A stretch of DNA of 23,321 nucleotides from JBGZEX01 sp041846495 (GTDB taxonomy: Bacteria > Bacteroidota > Bacteroidia > Bacteroidales > Marinifilaceae), in contig JBGZEX010000053.1 in assembly GCA_041846495.1 (NCBI GenBank), positions 1 through 23,321 on the forward strand, given 5' to 3'. Of the stretch, positions 1-8,322 are shown piece by piece (position 1 is the stretch's first letter; each line of letters starts with the position of its first letter). A program made the translations under genes and the position numbers. The notes beneath the pieces are model-generated. The model worked only from the letters and a program-made list of their open reading frames with translations. It was not told the DNA's origin and searched no databases.

Positions 1-46
1 AAACTGCAGAGGCTTGTTTATTACTCCTCTCCCATTCAATCATCAT
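1..46 (-). CDS. possible 5' end of a gene running off the left edge
   Basis: Reading the minus strand from an ATG at 46 gives an open frame of 15 codons (MMIEWERSNKQASAV) that reaches the window edge without a stop. A purine-rich GAAGG lies about 8 bases upstream of the ATG. It sits beyond the terminator of the SusC/SusD locus, so it would be a separate transcription unit. Fifteen codons are too few to recognise a family, and the frame may be open by chance. Nothing else was seen in 47-168. Confidence 0.2.
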   Translation of the reverse strand, partial: MMIEWERSNKQASAV

Positions 47-168
47 TATTTTTTCCTTCAAAATCTTCCCGGTATTTTCCCGAAATACGAAGAGTGACTC
101 CGGGAGTCCGACAAACGGGAAGCGTCAAGGAAGATTTTTTCAATGCCGAGAATTATCCGTCGAATATA

Positions 169-209
169 AAACCGTATCGGAAATTTTATAAAATTCCTCG
201 ATACGGTTT
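169..209 (-). terminator. hairpin terminator of the SusC/SusD locus
   Basis: Positions 169-179 (AAACCGTATCG) and 199-209 (CGATACGGTTT) are perfect 11-base inverted repeats. The segment between them is itself nearly self-complementary (GGAAATTTTATAAAATTCC), so the stem can extend. On the minus strand the second arm ends in TTTT followed by ATATTC. It lies a few bases after the SusD stop at 216, the expected place for an intrinsic terminator. Confidence 0.75.
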
Positions 210-215
210 CTGTAA

Positions 216-1703
216 TCAATAAGGATTTTGTTCTATTTCGCCTCCACTTGAACCGATTTCCACTTTATTGATAGGGAATGCCCATAACGGACTATCCGGC
301 TTAATCGTATAAGTCTTGGGTCTATCCGTTTGAACTTTCGACAAAGAAAGTTCAAAAAAATGTTTAACTACGGTAACATCATCCTCCTGCGTTTCGTTCA
401 CGGCATAGCGTTTAATATCGGGAATACGCATCGCAAAAGGTAATTCTCTGCGTCTCTCATCCAAAACCACTGCCAAAGCTTTTTGGGGGCTTTCAATAGC
501 CAGAGGCATATAACTTCCTTTTTTGTAGCGTTTCACTCTAAGCAAATCCAAAGTTTTCAACCCTTCCTGCCATTTGCCCAAACGTACTTGTGTCTCCGCT
601 TTAATCAACAAGAGTTCGGCTGTAGTCAAACCGGAAATGATATAGCGTCCGTCATCGAATACACTATAAGCATAGGCATCTTGAGGAATCTTCCTGCGAC
701 GACTGTAATACTCGACAAAAAATAATTCAAAACGGCGATCGTTTTCTCGGTCATATAAGCCGAGCAAGGCCTCGGAAGGGATAAACCATTGATTTACACT
801 ATAAACGACTCGTGGAAAAATAAACTCTTTCCAATACATAAATTTAATAGCCCGCCATTGATAGGTTTCACAAAAACGAAGAGTCGTTTTGGGGATGTTT
901 CCGAAAGCCGGAACCGTAACTTCCGGAGCATACCCCAGTTCATTATAATCCAACAGCTCGGGAGCCTTTTTCAATGCGGTTTCGGCAAATTTATAGGCAT
1001 CTTCATATTTCCCCATTGTCAGATAAATACGGGCGAGAAGAGCATTGACCGTCGTTTTGCCGATACGCCAGGGACAAGTCGGATCCACTTCTTCTTCGGG
1101 AGTATTCATCGCTATTTCGAGATCGCTTAATATAAGAGCATATATTTCCTCTAAAGAAACTCTTTTCAAGGATTCCTCAAAATTGCTTTTCAAACGTTTG
1201 GGCAATCCCAAAGCATTTTTATTCTTCTCACAATAAGGCAAACAATAATACTGAACCAAAACGAAATAAGAATACGCTCTTAAAAAATGGGCATTGCATT
1301 TGACTTTAAGTTTTTCCGTTTTTTCGCCGTTCACATTATCTATATTATTGATTATAACGTTGGCATTCACAATATTGTAAAATTCCTGGGTCCATAGAGG
1401 GTCATAAGCCGCCGAAGCTATGCCTTCGATAAAAAAACTGTTGTAATTCGTATAAATATTGGAGAAAGCTCTCGGTTGCGATAGATAAAGTTCTCTTGAC
1501 AACTCTCCGTCATCATTGGAAATCCATGCAAAATTATTGGGTTCCTGAATAAATAAAGGCGCATTATCGTAAATAGCTTTCAACTGGCTTACATCGTGAA
1601 TGGGCGTATCGCTACTCGGAGACGGCAATTTGGACAAATAAGTCTCACATGAAAATATAACCGTCAATACCAATAAAAAAAATATGTGATTTACCTGTTT
1701 CAT
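216..1703 (-). CDS. SusD/RagB-family outer-membrane lipoprotein
   Basis: Surface lipoprotein that captures ligand and acts as a lid over its SusC partner. From the ATG at 1703 the product is 495 residues. A longer frame (to 1802) runs 86 bp into the SusC gene and lacks an N-terminal signal, whereas the 1703 start gives MKQVNHIFFLLVLTVIFSC, a lipoprotein signal with Cys19 as the predicted lipidated residue. The helical TPR-like region (for example NALLARIYLTMGKYEDAYKF near residue 220) and the C-terminal WAFPINKVEI...QNPY ending are typical of the SusD family. It starts 13 bases after the SusC stop, so the two are co-transcribed and probably translationally linked. The lipobox (IFSC) is a poor match to L-A/S-G/A-C but acceptable in Bacteroidota. 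Ligand cannot be told from sequence. Confidence 0.93.
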   Translation of the reverse strand: MKQVNHIFFLLVLTVIFSCETYLSKLPSPSSDTPIHDVSQLKAIYDNAPLFIQEPNNFAWISNDDGELSRELYLSQPRAFSNIYTNYNSFFIEGIASAAYDPLWTQEFYNIVNANVIINNIDNVNGEKTEKLKVKCNAHFLRAYSYFVLVQYYCLPYCEKNKNALGLPKRLKSNFEESLKRVSLEEIYALILSDLEIAMNTPEEEVDPTCPWRIGKTTVNALLARIYLTMGKYEDAYKFAETALKKAPELLDYNELGYAPEVTVPAFGNIPKTTLRFCETYQWRAIKFMYWKEFIFPRVVYSVNQWFIPSEALLGLYDRENDRRFELFFVEYYSRRRKIPQDAYAYSVFDDGRYIISGLTTAELLLIKAETQVRLGKWQEGLKTLDLLRVKRYKKGSYMPLAIESPQKALAVVLDERRRELPFAMRIPDIKRYAVNETQEDDVTVVKHFFELSLSKVQTDRPKTYTIKPDSPLWAFPINKVEIGSSGGEIEQNPY

Positions 1704-1716
1704 AATTGTCGTTCGA

Positions 1717-4700
1717 TTAAAAATTAACATTGGCGCCAAAAGCCATGGCCGCGGAAGGTTTATTGGTACCGGGCAACCATTCCGGATCATAACCGTATTC
1801 ATTACGAGTGTATATCAATCCCAAATTCCTGATTTGTACGAATAGTTTCGCTCCTTTCATCCGCAATCTGCCGACGAGGTCCTTTGGCAAGTCATACTCG
1901 AGATTAATTTCTTTTAAACGTATAAAAGAAGCATTTTGTACGAAATAAGTCAAATTAGGCATATAACGATCCCACAAATAAAAACCCGTTTCGTCCTTCA
2001 GTGGCCATGTGGGATATTTCGTCCCATCGCTATTTGCAAAATCACGAATAGATTTGCCGACAAATGTCTTGCCGCTTCCGACTATCGGAACCGTACCTGT
2101 TGTGGGAGCACGGAATACCCCGCCGAACTTGGCGGTAATAAATACATGAAGTCCGAAGTTCTTCCAAGTAAAATAATTTGTCCAACCCATAGTATGCGGA
2201 GAAATTACACTACCGCTATAATGGAGGATATCCAGACCGAAAGATCTGCTGTGTACTGCAGCCTGATTCATCGAAATCTCATCACCATTGGCTCCCAACA
2301 CATAAGGAACCCCCTCTTTCATTCCTAAAAATTCATACGAATAAATACTTCCTATCGGTTTGCCCTCGACATGAGTATCGGCTTTCACCAATTGAGAACA
2401 ATAAAGCGCAGGATGATAGAGGCGGAGAATTTTATTATAGTTATAAGCATACGTAAGAGTAGATTTTATACCGACTCCCACGGAAGGGAACCGACATTTT
2501 GTGCTTAGTTCCAATTCTACGCCGCGGTTTAAAATTTCGGCATTATTCAACTTCTGAGTTGCCGTTCCATAAGCATTGGGTATGCTGACAAGACCGATAA
2601 CATCCTTGCTGTTGCGATTATATACATCCAACTTCCCGGCCAACACCTCATTGAACAAATTAAAATCGATACCGATATTCATCGTATGGGTTTTTTCCCA
2701 CCGTAAACGGGGATTACCGAAACCGGAAATTTTACCTACAACAGTTCCCGTTCTCGGATCCACTGAGCTATTCAATGTTATCAGTGTTAGAGGCGAAGTG
2801 GTTTTCTCCGCATTCCCGTTAATACCATAAGTCAAACGCAGATTCAAATAGTCAATCCAAAGCAAATTCGCCATGAACTTTTCCTTTGAAATATTCCATT
2901 TGGCTCCCAAAGACCACATCGGAGCCCAACGCAAAGCGGGATCGTCGGAAACGAAATTGGAAGCATCTCCACGAGCACTGAAAGAAATTCCGTATCGCCC
3001 CTCATACATATAGCCCATATTGGTATAATAAGATACATAGCGGTCGCAACGATAAACCAAAGGGGTATCACCTCCTTCGATTGTTACGGAATTTCCGAAG
3101 AAATCCTTGAAACCGTCCACAGCACTGCCGTATCCGTAAGGAGGTACCGACGATGTATTTTTTAAGGCATCGTATCCGTATACATAGGGGTAAACCGTTT
3201 TTTCCGCTTCATATTGGCTGATCTCCAAACCTCCGACGACCGAAATCTCATGTTTATTTTGAAAAACACCAGTATAATTCAATTGATTTCGGAATACGTA
3301 ATTGGTATTCTCCGTTTTTTCATTTCTCAGAATACCTCCTTTAGGGAGACGTGAAATACCGACTTGAGAGAGCGCACTGTTATATTCTGTATACATATTC
3401 ACCATATTACGAGTATAAAAAGTTTCCTCGTCGTCGTGTTTTTTGGATTCGATTTTAGCGGACTCATACTGCAAGCGCATATCGTAATTCAATCCTTTCG
3501 TTATCTTTGCATTCAATCCGACTTGGATACGGTACATGGCGGCAGTGGATTTATAATCCCGTCCCCGGACTTCACGAAGCATATTGTACGACCAATCTTT
3601 ATAAGGCAGTTTATCGAGGGGCAGTTTTGCCAATTCGGAGCGGTTATAATAATGAAGATTGGCGGCATAGCTACTGTCTTCATTCAACAATAATTCATAA
3701 GGTGATAAAACGGTGAATTCATCCAAAGTCATTCCCGAAGTTTCCTGTTCCTTATGTTGCAAGGTCGTTGTAATATTTGCCTTCAACCTATCCGTAAACT
3801 TAAAAGAATTATTATAATTCAGCATATATTTGCCGTAACCGCGTTTAATCGTATGTTCTTGGTTTTTCTCGTACATCAAAGACAAATAGTTCGACATATT
3901 TCCCGTCCCTCCGGATATGCTGATATTATATTGTTGTAATAAAGAAGTTTGCATCATGTACTTTTTCAAGTCTTCCCGGTTGTCCGTATTCCGCAAACGC
4001 TCCAAACCGGAAAGCATTTCCTGTTCAGATATTTTCCCGTATTTATTGGCATAATACAACTCCTGGGCTAAAGTAAGGGAATTCCGTATTTTAGAAAATG
4101 TAGGAGAATATTCGTATCTCGATATTTTCCAATTGTTTTCCAATGCTCTCATTTCATAGTCGACCATCGTACGACTGTCCGCCTGATTCAATATATAATC
4201 CAAATCGGGGGTAGTGCCTATACGTACAAAGGCTTTCATCGCTATATCGATTCCATCCTTACGGCCTTTCTTCGTCGTAACGACAATAACACCGTTAGCG
4301 GAACGAGCTCCCCATATGGAAGCCGCCGCCGCATCTTTCAATACGGTAACACTTTTCACATCGTTAGGATTGATACTGCTGAAATCTCCATAAACAGGGA
4401 ACCCGTCTACAACTAATAAGGGTTTCTTGTCTGCATATAACGAACCGGTTCCCCGTATTCTAAAATCTACGGTTCCGTCTTCTTTTTCGACGGATTGCAT
4501 GCCCGCCACGACACCTTGAAGAGCAACGGAAAGATCCGCAGCGGGACGTGCTTCGATTATCCGGGAATCCACTTTGTCGAACGAACCGGTGGCTCTTTCT
4601 TTCGACAATGTCTGATACCCCGTAACTACGACATCGGCAAGAGCGGATGCAGTAGTTACGAGCTTTACATCGACATTTTTTTTATCCGCTTCCGCCCTAA

Positions 4701-5241
4701 TCACCTTATCCGTCATACCGATAAAAGTGAATACCAATAAATCGCCGGATTGCACTTCTATATCGTAAACGCCTTTCTCATCGGTTACCGTCCCTTTCGT
4801 TGTTCCGGCAACCGCTACGGAAGCTCCGGCAATGGCTTCTCCGGATTCGTCCCTCACCATACCCGTCATACGAAAATATTGTTTACCTGTTTTCTTTGTG
4901 GAAACAGCGGGTAAAATCAATACGACATTCTTTTTAATTTCATAGCGCAATGAGGTTTGTTTACAAAAATCATCCAATACGACCCGTAATCCGGCCTTCG
5001 TATGAAATAAACTTATTTTCGTATGAATATCGATAGTCGATTCGTCATACATAAAATATACCTGAGCCGCTTTTTCCAATTGGCGGAGTGCCGTTCGAAT
5101 CGATACATTATTCAGATTTACCGTTATCTTCTTATCCGACTGAGCCATCGCATTCGAAAAAGAAAAGAACATCAATATGCCGATACATCCAAACACTATT
5201 TTCCCGAGACGATACCGACTGCATAAAAGTTTATCAATCAT
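1717..5241 (-). CDS. SusC/RagA-family TonB-dependent receptor with STN signalling domain
   Basis: Outer-membrane barrel that imports a ligand with TonB energy. The ATG at 5241 gives 1174 residues; an upstream TTG at 5268 adds nine residues but overlaps the FecR stop and is less likely. Visible parts: signal peptide about 1-33 (cut near AMA-Q); STN domain about 38-110; carboxypeptidase-regulatory-like beta-sandwich about 125-205; a possible TonB-box area around DVVVTGYQ (203-210); plug about 214-330 with RIRGTGSL, LLVVDG and the VTVLKDAAAASIWGARSANG stretch characteristic of SusC/RagA; then the barrel, ending in a terminal Phe (ANVNF). The STN domain is the family feature of transducing receptors that signal to FecR-type anti-sigma factors, and FecR is directly upstream (23-base gap). 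Family membership is certain; the substrate is unknown. Confidence 0.96.
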   Translation of the reverse strand: MIDKLLCSRYRLGKIVFGCIGILMFFSFSNAMAQSDKKITVNLNNVSIRTALRQLEKAAQVYFMYDESTIDIHTKISLFHTKAGLRVVLDDFCKQTSLRYEIKKNVVLILPAVSTKKTGKQYFRMTGMVRDESGEAIAGASVAVAGTTKGTVTDEKGVYDIEVQSGDLLVFTFIGMTDKVIRAEADKKNVDVKLVTTASALADVVVTGYQTLSKERATGSFDKVDSRIIEARPAADLSVALQGVVAGMQSVEKEDGTVDFRIRGTGSLYADKKPLLVVDGFPVYGDFSSINPNDVKSVTVLKDAAAASIWGARSANGVIVVTTKKGRKDGIDIAMKAFVRIGTTPDLDYILNQADSRTMVDYEMRALENNWKISRYEYSPTFSKIRNSLTLAQELYYANKYGKISEQEMLSGLERLRNTDNREDLKKYMMQTSLLQQYNISISGGTGNMSNYLSLMYEKNQEHTIKRGYGKYMLNYNNSFKFTDRLKANITTTLQHKEQETSGMTLDEFTVLSPYELLLNEDSSYAANLHYYNRSELAKLPLDKLPYKDWSYNMLREVRGRDYKSTAAMYRIQVGLNAKITKGLNYDMRLQYESAKIESKKHDDEETFYTRNMVNMYTEYNSALSQVGISRLPKGGILRNEKTENTNYVFRNQLNYTGVFQNKHEISVVGGLEISQYEAEKTVYPYVYGYDALKNTSSVPPYGYGSAVDGFKDFFGNSVTIEGGDTPLVYRCDRYVSYYTNMGYMYEGRYGISFSARGDASNFVSDDPALRWAPMWSLGAKWNISKEKFMANLLWIDYLNLRLTYGINGNAEKTTSPLTLITLNSSVDPRTGTVVGKISGFGNPRLRWEKTHTMNIGIDFNLFNEVLAGKLDVYNRNSKDVIGLVSIPNAYGTATQKLNNAEILNRGVELELSTKCRFPSVGVGIKSTLTYAYNYNKILRLYHPALYCSQLVKADTHVEGKPIGSIYSYEFLGMKEGVPYVLGANGDEISMNQAAVHSRSFGLDILHYSGSVISPHTMGWTNYFTWKNFGLHVFITAKFGGVFRAPTTGTVPIVGSGKTFVGKSIRDFANSDGTKYPTWPLKDETGFYLWDRYMPNLTYFVQNASFIRLKEINLEYDLPKDLVGRLRMKGAKLFVQIRNLGLIYTRNEYGYDPEWLPGTNKPSAAMAFGANVNF

Positions 5242-5264
5242 AATATTTCGAATTAAATTTTTTA

Positions 5265-6338
5265 TCAATAACTCTCGATATAAATTCGATTCCCTTCCCT
5301 GACAAAACGTACATTGGAAATCTTTTCTATGATTTCCACTGCAAAACTCAAATTTTCGTTTCTGAATATAACACCCGTAAATCTTTTGATTTTAAGCGTC
5401 TCCTCTCTGAAACGTATGTCTACATCATACCATCTGCCAAGTTGAATGACAATATCTTCCAAAGGCGTATCCCGAAATTCGTAATTTCCGTCGACCCACG
5501 AAGTAAACAGCGAAGATTGAACGCTTTTAGTTTGAATATCATTCCCGAACGGTTCGATTATAGCTTGATGTTCGGGAGTCAACAGGACAGAATCGTCGAC
5601 GGTTTCCACTTTTATCTTCCCTTTTGCAAGCGTAGTATATATCCTATTATTCGGATAAGCGGATATATTGAAACGGGTACCCAATACTTCCACGGAATGC
5701 CGTTTCGTACGTACTATAAAAGGATGGAGCGTATCTTTCGCTACTTCAAACAAGGCCTCTCCTTCCAAAAACACCTCTCTGCTCTTTCCGGTAAATGTCG
5801 TAGGATAGCGCAAAATACTTTCCGCATTCATCCATATTTCCGTTCCGTCGGATAACACCAAACGATATTCTCCTCCTCTTGCTACCGTCAACGTATTCAT
5901 TTGCGGAACGACATTATCCCCCTCCGGTTTTTTATAGGTAAGACATTCGTTTACAGTATTTTTCGCTACGGTGTTAGAAGTATTGACAATAATACCTTTT
6001 TGAACGGAAAGATCTATATTTTCTCCGGTTTCCAGGGTAAGAATTGCCTTCCGTCCTCCTTTTTCCGGGAATAAATTCGAAGCAAGTACAGGCAAGGCAT
6101 CCCGACTGCCATCCGATATTAAAAACATGCGGATAATACCTAAAGTCATAAAGATGAGGACGGAAGCCGCTAAAGAAAATACGGCGGCACGACGAAATTT
6201 CCGTTTTTTTATCCGGTATTGAATTTTTTTCCACGAATGCTCACGATCGTATTGCAGGCGAAATTCTTCAGCCCGTTTTGCCGTATAAAACTCAAAATAG
6301 TTTTTGTTTTGTGTCGAATCGGGTTTATTCATTTCCAT
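5265..6338 (-). CDS. FecR-family anti-sigma factor / signal transducer
   Basis: 357-residue inner-membrane protein that is expected to hold the neighbouring ECF sigma factor and release it when the STN domain of SusC signals ligand. A cytoplasmic N-terminus of about 50 residues is rich in Lys/Arg (YRIKKRKFRR at 41-50) and is followed by one membrane helix at about 51-73 (AAVFSLAASVLIFMTLGII). The periplasmic part contains the FecR domain (about 150-245, with LSDGTEIWMNAESILRYP and FLEGEALFEV) and a C-terminal DUF4974-type segment (about 285-355, FRDTPLEDIVIQLGRWY) that resembles the STN fold. Start is ATG at 6338; an ATG at 6332 would remove only two residues. A 153-base gap separates it from the sigma gene; the receptor gene starts 23 bases after its stop. 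Confidence 0.94.
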   Translation of the reverse strand: MEMNKPDSTQNKNYFEFYTAKRAEEFRLQYDREHSWKKIQYRIKKRKFRRAAVFSLAASVLIFMTLGIIRMFLISDGSRDALPVLASNLFPEKGGRKAILTLETGENIDLSVQKGIIVNTSNTVAKNTVNECLTYKKPEGDNVVPQMNTLTVARGGEYRLVLSDGTEIWMNAESILRYPTTFTGKSREVFLEGEALFEVAKDTLHPFIVRTKRHSVEVLGTRFNISAYPNNRIYTTLAKGKIKVETVDDSVLLTPEHQAIIEPFGNDIQTKSVQSSLFTSWVDGNYEFRDTPLEDIVIQLGRWYDVDIRFREETLKIKRFTGVIFRNENLSFAVEIIEKISNVRFVREGNRIYIESY

Positions 6339-6491
6339 CGAAAATTCTCCTTATTCCATATTAAAAAGAGAATACTTTTCAAGAAACGGATGACAAAAAA
6401 ATGAAATATTTCAAATTTCCCCGCTATCGACATTATGAATCTTTAAAAATAAAGATTAAAACGACATATAAAATACGGAAATATGACTTAA

Positions 6492-7052
6492 CTAAAATAA
6501 TAAAAGCAGATTGTATTTTTGCCTTAATCTTTTCAAGGCCCTAACCAAATAAGTTTTAAGGGTATTTACCGATATATTCAATTCTTCTGCAGCCTCCTTA
6601 TATTTTTTATTCTCCATAATGACTGCTTTTACAACCGACATTTCTCGAGGTGTCAGAATTTTAAGTTTCTCCGAAAGCGATTCAATACGTTTCTGCCGCT
6701 CTTCCGCGCTTTCTTCTTCCGGAATTCCCATATTTATTCCCGATAATTCTTCCATCGATAACATATTTTTTTTTCGAAGTGCTTTAAAGGCTGCATTACG
6801 TACCGAAAAGAAAAGGTAATTACGCAAATCGGTATGAATATTCAAATAGGATTTCTTTTCCCAAAAATAGACAAACACATCCTGTACGATATCTTCCGAC
6901 ATTTCGAATTCATCCGTAAGTTGTAGCGCATACAAACATAACTTCATATGATAAGTATCGAATAACAATCGGAATCCTTCTTTCGGAGATTTACAAAGCA
7001 ACTTCAATAAATACTCGTCGCTTGCAGGTTTATTTTTAAATTCATTTACCAT
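6492..7052 (-). CDS. ECF-type RNA polymerase sigma-70 factor
   Basis: 186-residue alternative sigma factor of the Bacteroidales type paired with FecR. Region 2 spans about 25-95 (core binding and -10 recognition, with the acidic EDIVQDVFVYFWEKK stretch at 53-67). A charged linker (PEEESAEERQ) leads to region 4 at about 125-180, whose helix-turn-helix (YKEAAEELNISVNTLKTYLV, followed by RALKRLRQK) reads the -35 element. Starts at ATG 7052; no better start is available. It heads the cluster, so by analogy with FecI/FecR systems it should control the SusC/SusD genes downstream. I could not identify its own promoter in 7053-7228: no TAnnTTTG element was seen on this strand. Confidence 0.94.
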   Translation of the reverse strand: MVNEFKNKPASDEYLLKLLCKSPKEGFRLLFDTYHMKLCLYALQLTDEFEMSEDIVQDVFVYFWEKKSYLNIHTDLRNYLFFSVRNAAFKALRKKNMLSMEELSGINMGIPEEESAEERQKRIESLSEKLKILTPREMSVVKAVIMENKKYKEAAEELNISVNTLKTYLVRALKRLRQKYNLLLLF

Positions 7053-7229
7053 CTATTTTATTAAATTCCGACTCGAATTCATAAAAATAGAAAAAATCTC
7101 GATACCTGCTTTAGTCTATTCAGAATATTTAAACTTGAGTGAAACTCGTTTTTCTCTTCTTCCATACCTTTTGATTTATGGGTCGGTTTTCCAACTTCGG
7201 ATATTTTTAGGGTGCAAGTTATATATAAT

Positions 7230-7270
7230 AAAAAAAGCGACTTCAAAGTCGTTTTGACTAAGAAGTCGCT
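7230..7270 (-). terminator. strong intrinsic terminator of korAB
   Basis: Inverted repeat 7236-7244 (AGCGACTTC) with 7262-7270 (GAAGTCGCT); the loop contains a further AGTC/GACT pairing. On the minus strand the hairpin runs straight into seven T residues (complement of A7230-7236). It lies 22 bases past the korB stop. The opposite strand also has a T-rich tail (CTTTTT after 7270), so it could work both ways, but no plus-strand gene ends here. Confidence 0.88.
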
Positions 7271-7292
7271 CTTTTTCGATTATATCGACAAT

Positions 7293-8312
7293 CTATTTCA
7301 CTTCCCACGTACTTCCGGAATTCAGCAAATCTTCCATCGATTTGATTTTAGCCGAAGTACGAACTTCTTCGATCTGACGATCCAAAGATTCATTATATAC
7401 GGCATCGCTGTCCACATCTCTTATAACACCCAATGCCACGGGGAATAAAGGAGGACGCATATGGATCAACATCATGTGAATAAACGGATTCTGTCTGTGT
7501 GCATCGTGGACGAGAATATCATCCATCGTAATACCGTCCTTACCCAATTCCACCACATGAAGTTCGCCGTGTTTGAGCAAAAGTCCCTTCTCCTTGTTTT
7601 TACCGAACAACATGGGTTCGCCCTGTTTCAATATGAGTTGGGCATCGTCTTTTACCTCCTTATCCGTAATAGCGGCATGTGCACCGTTGGCAAAAATCAC
7701 ACAATTCTGGAGCACTTCGATTACGGAAGTACCTCTATGTTTTACGCCCGCCTTGATAATTTCCGCCGTAAGCCCCACATTGTTATCCAACCCCCGGGCA
7801 AAGAACTTACCGTGAGCACCCAACACCAATTCCCCCGGATTAAACGGTTCTTCAATCGTACCGTAAGGGGAAGTCTTGGTCTTGGTGCCTAATTTGGTCG
7901 TAGGAGAATACTGACCTTTCGTCAAACCGTAAATCTCATTATTGAAGATCATCATGGTGATATCCACATTTCTGCGGATGGCATGAATGAAATGATTACC
8001 TCCGATGGCAAGAGCATCGCCGTCTCCGGATATTTGCAAGATATTGATGTCGGGATTGGCACATTTGGCTCCGGAGGCTATGGCCGCAGCTCTTCCGTGG
8101 ATGGTATGAAATCCGTAAGTCCCCATATAATAAGGGAAACGGGAGGAACATCCGATACCCGAAATCACCGCCCAAGATTCCTTGGGATATCCGACCTCGG
8201 CCATTGCTTTTTGAACAGCCCCGATAATTCCATGGTCTCCGCATCCCGGACACCAACGGATTTCCTGGTCGCTTTTAAAATCTTTAGCTGTATATTTAAT
8301 TTCTTCTGACAT
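7293..8312 (-). CDS. korB: 2-oxoacid:ferredoxin oxidoreductase beta subunit
   Basis: Thiamine-diphosphate-binding subunit of an enzyme that oxidatively decarboxylates a 2-oxoacid (probably 2-oxoglutarate) to the acyl-CoA with reduction of ferredoxin. It is 339 residues long. Visible: CPGCGDHG (Cys21, Cys24), Cys55 in GIGCSSR and Cys204 in LQNCVIF, which match the four-Cys pattern that ligates the [4Fe-4S] cluster in this family; and the diphosphate/metal motif GDGDALAIGG...NNEIYG (97-129). Its ATG is 10 bases after the korA stop, so the two are co-translated as one operon. Substrate choice between 2-oxoglutarate and other 2-oxoacids cannot be settled from sequence by eye. Confidence 0.93.
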   Translation of the reverse strand: MSEEIKYTAKDFKSDQEIRWCPGCGDHGIIGAVQKAMAEVGYPKESWAVISGIGCSSRFPYYMGTYGFHTIHGRAAAIASGAKCANPDINILQISGDGDALAIGGNHFIHAIRRNVDITMMIFNNEIYGLTKGQYSPTTKLGTKTKTSPYGTIEEPFNPGELVLGAHGKFFARGLDNNVGLTAEIIKAGVKHRGTSVIEVLQNCVIFANGAHAAITDKEVKDDAQLILKQGEPMLFGKNKEKGLLLKHGELHVVELGKDGITMDDILVHDAHRQNPFIHMMLIHMRPPLFPVALGVIRDVDSDAVYNESLDRQIEEVRTSAKIKSMEDLLNSGSTWEVK

Positions 8313-8322
8313 GATTACGCTC

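Noticed and set aside
1704..1802. N-terminal extension of the SusD gene to a start at 1802
   Set aside because: It would overlap SusC by 86 bp and bury the lipoprotein signal peptide that begins at 1703.
5242..5268. TTG start for SusC at 5268
   Set aside because: It overlaps the FecR stop and adds nine residues before a good signal peptide; the ATG at 5241 is preferred.
6402..6413. Palindrome TGAAATATTTCA upstream of fecR
   Set aside because: Short and A-T-rich, expected by chance at this composition; no associated promoter.
6438..6457. Hairpin AATCTTT/AAAGATT after the ECF sigma gene
   Set aside because: A-T-rich 7-bp stem with no T tract on the minus strand; too weak to call a terminator, and FecR is expected to be read from the same transcript.
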